Assembly (NCBI GenBank): GCA_045223915.1
Contig: JBGUZU010000032.1
Coordinates: forward strand, 1-44,336
Source: Ruminimicrobiellum sp045223915
Lineage (GTDB): Bacteria > Elusimicrobiota > Endomicrobiia > Endomicrobiales > Endomicrobiaceae
Length of the DNA: 44,336 nucleotides
Direction: 5' to 3'
Part shown: positions 26,387 through 35,284 of the stretch, one piece after another
How positions within the stretch are numbered: the first letter of the stretch is position 1
Layout of the letters: each line of letters begins with the position of its first letter
Translations under genes and position numbers: made by a program
Notes under the pieces: model-generated
Told to the model about the DNA's origin: nothing
Seen by the model: the letters and a program-made list of their open reading frames with translations, nothing else
The model's database searches: none

Positions 26387-27783
26387 AAAAGTACGATACA
26401 GTAATAATCGGCTCGGGAATCAGCGGACTGACATCAGCGATACTTTGTGCAAAGAAAGGACTTAAAACCGCCGTAATAGAACAAGCACCAAACATAGCAC
26501 CGCTTTTTTCCGGATTTACAAGAAAAGATGTTCATTTCGAAACGGGATTTCATTACACTTACGGGTTAGGCGAAGGCGAAATCGGTGACTATTACTTCAA
26601 AGATTTAGGGTTAGACATAAAATCGAAATTGTTAAACAAAAACGGTTACGATAAAATAATTTTTCCTTCCGGTAAAAGTTTTGAAATGGTTTACGGAAGA
26701 GCCGATTTGGAAAAGAAACTGGTTTCTTGTTTCCCGCAGGAAGAAAAAGCAATAAAACAATATTTCGATAAAGTTTACGAATATTTCAACAATTTACCTT
26801 TTTTGAATGTTCACAAAAACAGTTCTTTTGATATTAATGTTTCTGTTTTAACACCGGAAAGTGTTAAAGATATTTTAGATTACTACTTTAAATCGGACGA
26901 ACTTAAAACAATACTTGCGGCAGGATTTTTCCTGCACGGAACATCTTTAGACAAAATATCGTTCGGAGAACAGGTTTGTGTTTCCGGCGGTTTATACGAC
27001 AGCGCATACGGTATTGTTGGCGGGGGAAGAGCGGTAGTTGAAGCATACAAAAAAGTTTTACAAAATTTAAAAGTAGATGTTTTCTTAAATACAAAAGCAT
27101 TAAAAATAGATTTAAACGACACAAAAAAAACAGTCAGAACAAAAGACGACGATTTTGAGTGTGATGTTTGTATATCAACAATACATCCGAAACAATTTTT
27201 AAGTATTGCACCGGAAAAAGTTTACAGAGAAAGTTATAAATCTCACATACAGGAAAAAGAAGAAACGCCCGGCTTTTTTACGGTTTATGCAAGAAATAAC
27301 GGTAAGAAAGTGGAAAACGCAAACATATTTGCTCTTTCAAGTTGTAACTTGGATTCTTTCTTTGATTTTAATAACGAGAACAAAAGTTTACATTTGAACT
27401 TTTCCGATACGGACCCGCAAGCGGTAAACATAACCTGCCTTGTTCCTTCGGACATAAACTTTTGGAAACAAGACAGACAAGAATATTTGAAACAAAAAGA
27501 ATATTTCGTTAATCTAATAAAAAAGAACCTTAACGAAAAATTGAAAGATATAGCGGGAAATTTAGAATTTTTGGATGCATCAAGTCCGTTAACAACAAAA
27601 AGGTATGTCGGGTATACGGGCTCGTATGCATTGGAACACGATATGCACAAAATAACGTTGTTTCCCATGACAAAAATTAAAGGGTTATATCTTTCGGGAC
27701 AATCGGTCGTTACAACCGGTTTTTTGGGAGCAATTATTACGGCTTATCTAATAGATAAAATAATGGAGAAACAAAATGGTTGA
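26380..27783 (+). CDS. FAD-dependent oxidoreductase, CrtI / retinol-saturase-like
   Basis: A 467-residue flavoprotein beginning with a dinucleotide-binding fold (VIIGSGISGLTSAILCAKKG, then VIEQ as the ribose-binding acid). ETGFHYTYGLGEGE near residue 50 resembles the DtGxHYxG motif of retinol saturases and carotenoid isomerases, and the C-terminus LYLSGQSVVTTGFLGAIITAYLI is the FAD-binding end of this superfamily. Members desaturate, isomerise or saturate conjugated chains, so action on the polyene of this cluster is a reasonable inference. It overlaps the reductase before it and the ketosynthase after it by seven and eight bases, so it is an integral operon member. The minimal E. coli APE gene set, as I recall it, has no such enzyme. 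Confidence 0.82.
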   Translation: MLKKYDTVIIGSGISGLTSAILCAKKGLKTAVIEQAPNIAPLFSGFTRKDVHFETGFHYTYGLGEGEIGDYYFKDLGLDIKSKLLNKNGYDKIIFPSGKSFEMVYGRADLEKKLVSCFPQEEKAIKQYFDKVYEYFNNLPFLNVHKNSSFDINVSVLTPESVKDILDYYFKSDELKTILAAGFFLHGTSLDKISFGEQVCVSGGLYDSAYGIVGGGRAVVEAYKKVLQNLKVDVFLNTKALKIDLNDTKKTVRTKDDDFECDVCISTIHPKQFLSIAPEKVYRESYKSHIQEKEETPGFFTVYARNNGKKVENANIFALSSCNLDSFFDFNNENKSLHLNFSDTDPQAVNITCLVPSDINFWKQDRQEYLKQKEYFVNLIKKNLNEKLKDIAGNLEFLDASSPLTTKRYVGYTGSYALEHDMHKITLFPMTKIKGLYLSGQSVVTTGFLGAIITAYLIDKIMEKQNG

Positions 27784-28996
27784 TTATCACAGAGTAGTTA
27801 TAACGGGTGCCGGAGCAGTTTCACCTTATGGTGCGGGTGTGGATACACTTGTTGAAAACCTTCTTAATAACGTAAGTGCAATTCAGTTTGTTCCGGAACT
27901 GAAAGAAACTCCTTTTATTAACAGTCATGTTGCATGCAAAGTTCCGGAAATAGATTTTACTTTTATACCAAGACAATACAGAAGATATATGACAAAAATG
28001 TCTTTGTATGCCGTTATGGCATGCCAGGAAGCGTTAAAGACCGCCAATATCGAAAAACCTTCGGACGATACCGCATTATATATCGGTTCTACAATGAGCA
28101 GTATAAGTTCATGGTTGGAATTTACAAAAAAATATTTTGATAAAGAATTAAATATGGTTAAAACTATGGCAGTGTTTCAGGTTTTAAACCATTCTCCGCT
28201 TGCAAATGTTGCACAGGCGTTGGATATGAAAGGTCCCGGATATTTTGTAAGTAATGCTTGTGCTTCAAGTCTTACAAATATCGGTCTTGCTTACCAAATG
28301 ATAAAAGCGGGTTTTGTTAAACGTGCTTTGTGCGGCGGAACGGAAGAATATCATCCTATTTTCACGGGCTGTTTTTCCATACTGAATGCCGCAAGTACAA
28401 ACTTTAATGATAATCCTCAAAAAGCATCAAGACCTTTCGATAAAGACAGGTGCGGTATTGTATGTTCGGAAGGTTGTGCGATGTTATATATAGAAAGTTT
28501 GGAATCGGCATTGGAAAGAAAAGCAAACATAATTGCCGAAATTAAAGGCTTTGCCACAAACACGGAAACCAAAAATATTGCTCACCCTTCAAGAGACAGT
28601 ATGCAAAAATGTATACAAATGGCACTAAACGATGCAAAACTAAACACAACGGATATCGATTTGGTTAATGCTCACGCAACAAGCACTATTGCAGGCGATA
28701 TAGAAGAAGTAAGTGCAATAAGTAATGTGTTCGGAAAAGATATAAAAGTTAACAGCTTAAAAGGTCATATCGGTCACTCGATGGCTGCTTGTGGAAGTAT
28801 AGAATTAATTAGTATAATGAAAATGATGTTAGCCGGTAAAGTTGCAGGAACTCTAAACTTGGATAACATCGATGAACAATGCAATGTTGTTAATCATATA
28901 AGAAACACGCAAGATATAAAGATTAACAATTTTGTAAAAAACAGTTTCGCGTTGGGCGGAACAAATGCAAGCATGGTTATAGGGAGATACAATTAA
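27776..28996 (+). CDS. Beta-ketoacyl-ACP synthase, FabF-like (APE type), copy 1
   Basis: A 406-residue condensing enzyme with a complete catalytic triad: C162 in NACASSLTN, H300 in NAHATST and H334 in GHIGHSMAACG, plus K329. It should extend the acyl chain by two carbons from malonyl-ACP. The start MVDYHRVVITGAGAVSPYG is typical of FabF. The adjacent ACP gene begins directly after its stop. A second active ketosynthase lies at 36594, as in APE clusters, which carry two active synthases and a Cys-less partner. Which one does initiation and which elongation cannot be told from sequence. Confidence 0.9.
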   Translation: MVDYHRVVITGAGAVSPYGAGVDTLVENLLNNVSAIQFVPELKETPFINSHVACKVPEIDFTFIPRQYRRYMTKMSLYAVMACQEALKTANIEKPSDDTALYIGSTMSSISSWLEFTKKYFDKELNMVKTMAVFQVLNHSPLANVAQALDMKGPGYFVSNACASSLTNIGLAYQMIKAGFVKRALCGGTEEYHPIFTGCFSILNAASTNFNDNPQKASRPFDKDRCGIVCSEGCAMLYIESLESALERKANIIAEIKGFATNTETKNIAHPSRDSMQKCIQMALNDAKLNTTDIDLVNAHATSTIAGDIEEVSAISNVFGKDIKVNSLKGHIGHSMAACGSIELISIMKMMLAGKVAGTLNLDNIDEQCNVVNHIRNTQDIKINNFVKNSFALGGTNASMVIGRYN

Positions 28997-29248
28997 ATGA
29001 ATAAAGAAGAAATAATTCAAAAAGTAAATGCAGCGTTAATGAAAGAATTTGAAATTCCCGAAGAAAAGTTGGTTCCTACAGCAACATTTATGGATCTTCA
29101 GGTAGATAGTCTTGATGTTGTTGATATGGTAATAACTTTTGAACAAACGTTTAAAATAGATATAAGAAACAATTATAAACCCGGCTCATTTACAAATTTG
29201 GGCGGACTTTACGATTTTATAGAAAAACTTATAAAAGAAAAAAAATAA
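28997..29248 (+). CDS. Acyl carrier protein, copy 1
   Basis: An 83-residue acidic four-helix carrier. The phosphopantetheine attachment serine is S38 in QVDSLDVVDMV, with the usual DSL motif. It carries the growing chain as a thioester between the ketosynthases, reductase and dehydratases. It abuts the ketosynthase stop and the acyltransferase/dehydratase start without spacing, indicating translational coupling. A second ACP occurs at 36337; two ACPs are normal for aryl-polyene clusters. Confidence 0.92.
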   Translation: MNKEEIIQKVNAALMKEFEIPEEKLVPTATFMDLQVDSLDVVDMVITFEQTFKIDIRNNYKPGSFTNLGGLYDFIEKLIKEKK

Positions 29249-30385
29249 ATGAGTTTCGTAAAAGATATCTTTGTAGCGATTATCGGTTTTATCGCTTTCG
29301 GCATATTCGGACTTTCTTTAATATGCTACTATCCTGTTGCAGTATTAAAAAAATTCGAAGAAAAATTTATCAGACACGAATTTTACAGACTTTCAAAGTT
29401 TGTAATGAACGTTGTAAAGTTTGTAAGTAAAAGTTTTGTTATTGAATTTAAAGAAAAAGATTTGGAAGGTCCGTGCATAATAGCAGCAAACCACAGTTCT
29501 ATATTGGATATAGTCGTATTCAGTTGCTTAAATTTCAAAGATGCAGTTTTCTTAAGTAAAGGTTGGCCTACAAGAATTCCCTTAATGAACAAATATCTCA
29601 AAGCCGCGGGAAATGTTATTTTCGATGAAAATACAAGCTTTGAAGAATTATGTTCGTTAGTTCAAAAATCATTTGATAAAAATTTGAAAGTTATAGTTTT
29701 TCCCGAAGGAACAAGAAGCCAAGACGGAACGGTTAAAAGGTTTCATAAAGGCGCTTTTTTGTTGGCACAAAAGCTTGGTGTTCCGGTATTACCTGTTTGT
29801 GTTAAAGGGTTAAATAACACTATAAAGAAAAATTCCGTAATAGTAAAATCTTGTGATGTGAAAATAACGGTTTTGAACAAAATTTTTGTTCCTAATGAAG
29901 ATCAGGTGTTGGATATTACCAGAAAAACAAGACAACTTATTGCCGAAGAGCTTGAAAAACAAAGCGGAGAAGCGGTAGATATAACAAAATTAATGTTGCA
30001 CAGACCGCCTATGTTGCTTGTAGATAAAGTGTTGGAAATAGACGGCGATTTTGCAAGAACATCTTTTGAAATAAAGCCCGACAACATATTCTTGGATAAA
30101 AATAATGTGTTGAAAAGATCCGCACAAATAGAAATAATGGCACAGGCACTTGCGGCATCAAACGCTTTTAACAGTAAACTGAAAAACAAACCTACGGAAA
30201 AAGGTTTTTTGGTTATGTTAAAAAACATTAACTTTTATGCGGACGCAAAATGCGGTGACATATTGGAATGTCATATAAACGTAGTAGATTTTGTAGCACA
30301 AACACATATAGCGCAAGGTAAACTGTTTAACCAAAACGGTACATTGTTGTGTGAAGGTGAAATCAGAATATATTGTTTTGAATAA
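29249..30385 (+). CDS. Fusion: PlsC-type acyltransferase plus hot-dog 3-hydroxyacyl dehydratase
   Basis: A 378-residue protein with two domains. The N-terminal part has a membrane segment (about 8-32) and a glycerolphosphate-acyltransferase-type domain with NHSSILD (H82, D87: HX4D) and FPEGTR (151-156). The C-terminal part from about residue 240 is a FabA/FabZ/ApeP-like hot-dog dehydratase with LMLHRPPMLLVDKV (H251) and EIMAQALAA (around 295-303). The first domain would acylate a lipid or the polyene head; the second would remove water from 3-hydroxyacyl-ACP. These two functions are usually on separate proteins in APE clusters. The join is in one open frame with no internal ribosome-binding site visible. 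Confidence 0.85.
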   Translation: MSFVKDIFVAIIGFIAFGIFGLSLICYYPVAVLKKFEEKFIRHEFYRLSKFVMNVVKFVSKSFVIEFKEKDLEGPCIIAANHSSILDIVVFSCLNFKDAVFLSKGWPTRIPLMNKYLKAAGNVIFDENTSFEELCSLVQKSFDKNLKVIVFPEGTRSQDGTVKRFHKGAFLLAQKLGVPVLPVCVKGLNNTIKKNSVIVKSCDVKITVLNKIFVPNEDQVLDITRKTRQLIAEELEKQSGEAVDITKLMLHRPPMLLVDKVLEIDGDFARTSFEIKPDNIFLDKNNVLKRSAQIEIMAQALAASNAFNSKLKNKPTEKGFLVMLKNINFYADAKCGDILECHINVVDFVAQTHIAQGKLFNQNGTLLCEGEIRIYCFE

Positions 30386-30387
30386 AA

Positions 30388-30981
30388 ATGAAATACATTT
30401 TAATTTGTTTAACCATTTTTTTGTTGGCAGTATCTTCTTATGCTTTCCAAACGGACAACTTTTCAAAAGTAGAAAATATCAGCAGTGATTTCGTTATGGA
30501 AAAACAGTTGTCCATAGCACAAAAACCTTTAATAAGTAAAGGTCACTTCTATTTTAAAAAATCGGGATTTTTGTATTGGTCTTACGAAAGTCCGTTTGTT
30601 TCCGGATACTTGTTGGAAGATTCCAAAGTGTACTCTTGGAAATATATCGGTTCAAAGAAAAAAGTTGAAGATATAACAAAACAAAAGTATGCCAAAAGAA
30701 TGATAGAGTTTATCTATATGTTTTTATCTATGGATATGAAAAAAATTTCGCAGGCGTACGATGTAAAAGAAGAAGAAACCGGTTTGGAACTTTACCCTAA
30801 AAAAAATGTTAAAGGTAACACATTGGAAAAAATAAAGCTGTATTTGGATTTGGAAAAATCAGTTGTTACCGAAGTGGATATAATAGACAAGTCCGGTGAT
30901 AACACTGTAATAAAATTCAGTAATTCGTTAACAAATACGGATATTCCGTTAAACCTTAGAGATATACTCAGTGAAAAATAA
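30388..30981 (+). CDS. LolA-like outer-membrane lipid/lipoprotein carrier (ApeL-like)
   Basis: A 197-residue periplasmic protein with a signal peptide MKYILICLTIFLLAVSSYA. The mature part, with QTDNFSKVENISSDFVMEKQ, GHFYFKKSGFLYWSYESPF and a run of beta strands, fits the LolA-like fold (half barrel binding acyl chains). In APE clusters such a protein is thought to ferry the polyene lipid across the periplasm. It starts two bases after the previous gene and overlaps the MMPL exporter by 11 bases. It is not next to lolC/lolD and is probably dedicated to this cluster, not the general LolA. Confidence 0.85.
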   Translation: MKYILICLTIFLLAVSSYAFQTDNFSKVENISSDFVMEKQLSIAQKPLISKGHFYFKKSGFLYWSYESPFVSGYLLEDSKVYSWKYIGSKKKVEDITKQKYAKRMIEFIYMFLSMDMKKISQAYDVKEEETGLELYPKKNVKGNTLEKIKLYLDLEKSVVTEVDIIDKSGDNTVIKFSNSLTNTDIPLNLRDILSEK

Positions 30982-33340
30982 AATTATATTAACTTTATTT
31001 ATTTTGTTTTTTTGTGTGTCGGTATTTCTGTTTACCAAAATAAAGTATCAGGAAAACATTTTGGTAATGGTACCGTCATCTTTGACTGACCAAATAGAAC
31101 TGTTACAACAAACACCTTTTTCAAACAAACTTTTCGTTGTTGTAAGTGCGAAAGATACGGATGATTTAAATTCGGCGGTAGATACGGTAAAAGATAAACT
31201 GAAAGATTGTCCGCAAATTTCGGAAAACCAAAATATAGATAAAGATTTTATCTTATCGTATTACTATAATCTTCCTTACTTGTGGACAGAACAACTGGAA
31301 CAACAAGTTTCAGGTTTAATAACAAAAGAAAATTTGCAGGAAACAAACGAAAACAATGTTATGATTTTGTTTTCGTCGCAAGGTAACTTTTATAAAGATA
31401 TTATACCGATAGATCCTGTAGGAATGGTGCCTGTTATACTTGAAAATTTTAAGAAACTGAATTTTGCGGGACAAAACCTTGATTTTACAAACGGTTATTT
31501 TACCAACGATAAAAATAAGACGGCTTTACTGTTATACAACACAAACAAAACCGAATTTGACAGAGCCCAAGCCGATAAAATAATAAATTACATAAAAGAT
31601 ATAAACGATTCACTGCCGGAAGGTTGCAACGTTTTTTCGTTAGGTGCTGCAAGATACACTCAGGAAAATAACAGTATTATAGTTAACGATGTTAAAAAGA
31701 TTTTAATCATTTCAATACTGTTAATCTTTTTAGTTTTTCTTGTGTTGGTTAAAGATAAACATGCAATATTTGTTTATATCGTTCCGCTGCTTGTGTTGAT
31801 ACCGTCTGCAGCGTTCACATTTTTAAAGTTCGGGTTTTTGTCCGGTATAACGTTAGGGTTCGGTTCAATACTTATGGGACTTGCCGTAGATTACAGTGTA
31901 TATGTTTACTATTCTTTCAAATCGTCAAACGAAGATATAAAGAAATCGGAAATATTAAAAAAAGTTTCAAAACCTATAATATTGAGCGGACTCACTTCGA
32001 TAATGTCGTTTCTTGTTCTGTACTTTTGTGACATTATCTTGTTTAAACAGTTGGCGTACTTTGCTGTGTTCGGGTTAATATATGCAGTTCTTGTTGCAAT
32101 ATTTTTGGCACCGATATTTTATAAAGTTCAGAACAAACAAACGGGTACCATAAAGTTGCCTGAAAGTATAAACTGTAAAATTTCAATAATACTTATTATC
32201 TTAATTGTTTGTTTAGGATTAATAAGTTTAAAGTTTATAAAAACGGACTTTTCTTTGGAATCGTTAAACAGTGTATCGAAACAATGTTTGCAGGACAGAA
32301 AAGTGTTTGACGATTTCGTAGGCTACGATACAAACACAAAATCTATGTTGTTTGTAGGCGGGGAAACTAAAGAAGAAATATTGTCTTTAAGCAACAAAAT
32401 ATCAAATTTCGATGTTCTTAATTTTATGCCGACAAAGGAACAGCAGGAAGAAAATTTGAAAAGATGGAAAAACTTTTGGAACGGGAAAAGAATTTCGGAA
32501 CTTAAAAAAAATATAAATTCTTATTATGAACATTACGGTATAAATGCAAAAATCTTTAACAAATTTTATAACTTTTTGAAAACGGCACAGAGCCCGAAAA
32601 ATGTTGAAGAGTTCGATGTTACAAAAATATATAATCCGTTCATAAAATTTAAAAATAAAGAGTATATGATACATTTTGTTGATGATGGTTTTACCATACC
32701 GCAAGAATTTAAAGACAACAAAAACATTGTTTTACTTTCACAAAAAGATTTGCAAAATGCATTATCCGATAAAACAGTTAAAACGATATCCGTAGTTACG
32801 TTGTTTATTATGTTGTTAGACTTTATTTTGTTAACGTTCAGTTTCAAAAATATTAAATTAGCTTTGGCTTCGTTTATTCCGATACTTGTATCAATAAGCA
32901 CATTTATAATTTTAAGTTCCGTATTTTCAATAAAACTAAACTTGTTTTCGTTGTTCTGTTTACCGTTGATTATAGGGTTATCTGTAGATTATGTTATTTT
33001 CATAGTTCATCAACACACAAAATCCAAAACATTGTACCCGTCTATGGCGGTAGTAGTTGCTGCGTTATCGAGTTTGGCAGGGTTCGGTTCATTGGTATTT
33101 GCAAACCATACGGTACTGTTTTCTATGGGGTTTGCGTTAAGTGTCGGAATAATAGTTTCCGGTTTTGTAAGTGTTTATGTTATGCCCAACATCATAAAAA
33201 AAGTATTAAAAGTTTTACCGATGTTTTTAATTATGTTTCTTATAGGTTGTTCTTCAGCTACTACGCAAGACAACAAAATTTTATATAATAATGATGATAA
33301 AACAATAACTTTTTGGAGCCAAAATGAACTCGGTAATTGA
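30971..33340 (+). CDS. MMPL/RND-type exporter (ApeM-like) with a lipobox tail
   Basis: A 789-residue inner-membrane transporter with the MMPL layout: one N-terminal helix, a periplasmic domain, five helices, a second periplasmic domain and five helices. The proton-relay-type motifs GLAVDYSVYV (about 305) and GLSVDYVIFI (about 675) are in equivalent helices. It should export the finished polyene lipid. The start is GTG 30971 inside the end of the lolA-like gene. The last 39 residues are odd: M751 begins a hydrophobic run ending LIGC (C760), a clean lipobox, followed by SSATTQDNK and a short hydrophilic tail. APE clusters often have a separate small lipoprotein gene here, so this may be its remnant fused in frame. 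Confidence 0.88.
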   Translation: MKNKIILTLFILFFCVSVFLFTKIKYQENILVMVPSSLTDQIELLQQTPFSNKLFVVVSAKDTDDLNSAVDTVKDKLKDCPQISENQNIDKDFILSYYYNLPYLWTEQLEQQVSGLITKENLQETNENNVMILFSSQGNFYKDIIPIDPVGMVPVILENFKKLNFAGQNLDFTNGYFTNDKNKTALLLYNTNKTEFDRAQADKIINYIKDINDSLPEGCNVFSLGAARYTQENNSIIVNDVKKILIISILLIFLVFLVLVKDKHAIFVYIVPLLVLIPSAAFTFLKFGFLSGITLGFGSILMGLAVDYSVYVYYSFKSSNEDIKKSEILKKVSKPIILSGLTSIMSFLVLYFCDIILFKQLAYFAVFGLIYAVLVAIFLAPIFYKVQNKQTGTIKLPESINCKISIILIILIVCLGLISLKFIKTDFSLESLNSVSKQCLQDRKVFDDFVGYDTNTKSMLFVGGETKEEILSLSNKISNFDVLNFMPTKEQQEENLKRWKNFWNGKRISELKKNINSYYEHYGINAKIFNKFYNFLKTAQSPKNVEEFDVTKIYNPFIKFKNKEYMIHFVDDGFTIPQEFKDNKNIVLLSQKDLQNALSDKTVKTISVVTLFIMLLDFILLTFSFKNIKLALASFIPILVSISTFIILSSVFSIKLNLFSLFCLPLIIGLSVDYVIFIVHQHTKSKTLYPSMAVVVAALSSLAGFGSLVFANHTVLFSMGFALSVGIIVSGFVSVYVMPNIIKKVLKVLPMFLIMFLIGCSSATTQDNKILYNNDDKTITFWSQNELGN

Positions 33341-33659
33341 AGATATAGAAAGAATTTATAAACCTATACCTAACGGTGCAACGTTTACTTTTCCGGAAGA
33401 TTTCGTTGCTTTTAACGGACATTTCCCGCAACAACAGTTGTTGCCTGCCGTTATACAGGTGGAACTTGCTATATTTGTTTTATCCAAAGAACTGAAAAAA
33501 GATGTTAAACTTAAAACCGTAAAGAAAGCAAAGTTCGTGTCTCCTATTTTCCCGAAAGATACAGTGAACTTAACTTACGATAAGAAAGATACTTTTTACG
33601 ATATATCTATAAAAAAAGATGAAAAAGTAATTTCTTCTTTTCAAATAAGTGTGGAATAA
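33324..33659 (+). CDS. ApeI-like hot-dog dehydratase
   Basis: A small (111-residue) single hot-dog protein with FNGHFPQQQLLPAVIQVELA, the FabZ-like GHFP...LP motif with H33 as the expected catalytic histidine. It should dehydrate 3-hydroxyacyl-ACP to the enoyl form, giving the alternating double bonds. It overlaps the exporter stop by 17 bases. With the C-terminal domain of the 29249 gene it makes a dehydratase pair, matching the ApeI/ApeP heterodimer known from E. coli APE biosynthesis; that partnership is inferred from context. Confidence 0.85.
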   Translation: MNSVIEDIERIYKPIPNGATFTFPEDFVAFNGHFPQQQLLPAVIQVELAIFVLSKELKKDVKLKTVKKAKFVSPIFPKDTVNLTYDKKDTFYDISIKKDEKVISSFQISVE

Positions 33660-33662
33660 ATT

Positions 33663-34127
33663 ATGTTAACTAAAGAATTTTTTAAAACTAAACCGGGTGA
33701 TCCCAAACCGTTAACCTGCGAAATTAAAAGAAAAGTTCGTTTTGACGAACTTGACCCTTTAAACGTTATGTGGCACGGAAACTATGCAAGCTTTTTTGAA
33801 GATGCAAGAGTTGAAATGGGTATTAAGTACGGTATCGGTTATTCGGAGTTTGCCGACAGCGGTGTTATTATACCGATAAAAAGATTTTTTATCGATTACA
33901 TCGCACCGATGGAATTCAATAAAGAGTACACCGTAAAAGCCATACTTCATTGGAACGAAGCCCCCAGACTCGATTTTGAGTACGAAATATATTCAAGCGA
34001 TAACAAGTTGGTTACAAGAGCATACACAATTCAAATGATGACAGATAAGGACAAAAATCTTGTTTTGGTAAAACCGAAATTCTACGAAGAATTTTGTAAG
34101 AAATGGCAACAAGGATTAATAAAATAA
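33663..34127 (+). CDS. Acyl-CoA/ACP thioesterase, 4HBT family (ApeK-like)
   Basis: A 154-residue hot-dog thioesterase. RKVRFDELDPLNVMWHGNYASFFEDAR (split by family: D31, H38, then the Y-x-x-F-E helix) is the 4-hydroxybenzoyl-CoA thioesterase pattern. It probably releases or edits acyl-ACP intermediates. It starts three bases after the dehydratase and ends two bases before the glycosyltransferase start that I prefer. Confidence 0.85.
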   Translation: MLTKEFFKTKPGDPKPLTCEIKRKVRFDELDPLNVMWHGNYASFFEDARVEMGIKYGIGYSEFADSGVIIPIKRFFIDYIAPMEFNKEYTVKAILHWNEAPRLDFEYEIYSSDNKLVTRAYTIQMMTDKDKNLVLVKPKFYEEFCKKWQQGLIK

Positions 34128-34129
34128 AT

Positions 34130-35284
34130 ATGTATAAACCCTTGGTAGCAGTTCCCTTATATAACCATTCAAAAACTTTACCGACGGTAATAGACGATGT
34201 AAAAAAATATTTTGTTGATATTTTGGTTGTTGATGACGGCAGTACAGATAATTCAAAAGAAGTTTTGGCTGCCCTTAATGTAAACTGTATCACTCACGAA
34301 AAAAATCAGGGTAAAGGACAAGCCATTTTAACAGCAGCGAAATATGCTAAAGAAAACGGTTTTACACACCTTTTAACTATAGACGCCGACAACCAACATT
34401 ATGCCGAAGACCTTTTTAAGTTAAGCGAAATTGCCGAACAAAACGATAAGTCGATAGTTATAGGTTACAGAAATTTTAATACGGAAAATGTGCCGGGTTC
34501 ATCAAAGTTCGGCAGAGAATTTTCCGGTTTTTGGGCAAGAGTTCAAACAGGTAAAAAAGTCGGTGATATTCAAAGCGGGTTAAGGGTTTATCCGTTAATA
34601 ATATTCGATTATTTAAAGTTTCACGATAAAAGATACTCTTTCGAAGTGGAAGTTATTATAAAGTCAATATGGGCGGGTTTTGATGTAAAAGAAGCCGATG
34701 TAAAAGTAAAGTACCATAAAGGCAGGGAAAGAGTCAGTCATTTTAAAAAGTTCCAGGATAATTTAAGGTTATCGATTTTAAATACCAAGTTAACCGTAAG
34801 AGCAATGATACCGTACCCGCACAAAAAGTATATAGTTAACAAAGATAATCAGGTTGTATCGTTGAATCCGTTTAAAGTTGTAAAAGCGGAACTAAAAAAA
34901 AATAAAAGTCCGTACAATCTTGCCGTAAGTACGGTGTGGGCGGTGTTTTGGGGAAGTATCGCTTTACCGGGAATAAGAACAATGATATTGTTATTCGGTA
35001 TGGGATACTTCAATTTGAACAGAGCGATATGTTTAAGTTTGGATAAACTTGCTATGCCGCCGTTTATTCCTGCAATAGCAATAGAAGTCGGGTTTTTTAT
35101 CAGGCACGGGAAATGGTTAACTGAATTTAATTTAACTACTTTGGGATATCAGGCACCGCAACGAATTTGGGAATGGATATTGGGGTCGCTTGTGGTGGCA
35201 CCTGTATTTGCGGTGTTGGTGGGAATAATAGTTTTTTTTATAGGTAAAATTGTCAGGAGAGGTTTAATTTTAAGTGGCAGATAA
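34130..35284 (+). CDS. Family 2 glycosyltransferase with C-terminal DUF2062 membrane domain
   Basis: A 384-residue membrane-bound protein. The N-terminal GT-A domain has VAVPLYNHSKTLPTVIDDV, VVDDGSTDNS (34-43) and TIDADNQH, the DXD-type metal site, as in dolichol-phosphate-sugar synthase-like enzymes. The C-terminal part from about residue 245 is a DUF2062 domain with at least three membrane helices. It could add a sugar to the lipid or polyene head group. I prefer ATG 34130 over 34103, because homologues start at MYKPLVAVPLY and the longer form overlaps the thioesterase. The following acyltransferase overlaps it by 11 bases. Confidence 0.85.
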   Translation: MYKPLVAVPLYNHSKTLPTVIDDVKKYFVDILVVDDGSTDNSKEVLAALNVNCITHEKNQGKGQAILTAAKYAKENGFTHLLTIDADNQHYAEDLFKLSEIAEQNDKSIVIGYRNFNTENVPGSSKFGREFSGFWARVQTGKKVGDIQSGLRVYPLIIFDYLKFHDKRYSFEVEVIIKSIWAGFDVKEADVKVKYHKGRERVSHFKKFQDNLRLSILNTKLTVRAMIPYPHKKYIVNKDNQVVSLNPFKVVKAELKKNKSPYNLAVSTVWAVFWGSIALPGIRTMILLFGMGYFNLNRAICLSLDKLAMPPFIPAIAIEVGFFIRHGKWLTEFNLTTLGYQAPQRIWEWILGSLVVAPVFAVLVGIIVFFIGKIVRRGLILSGR

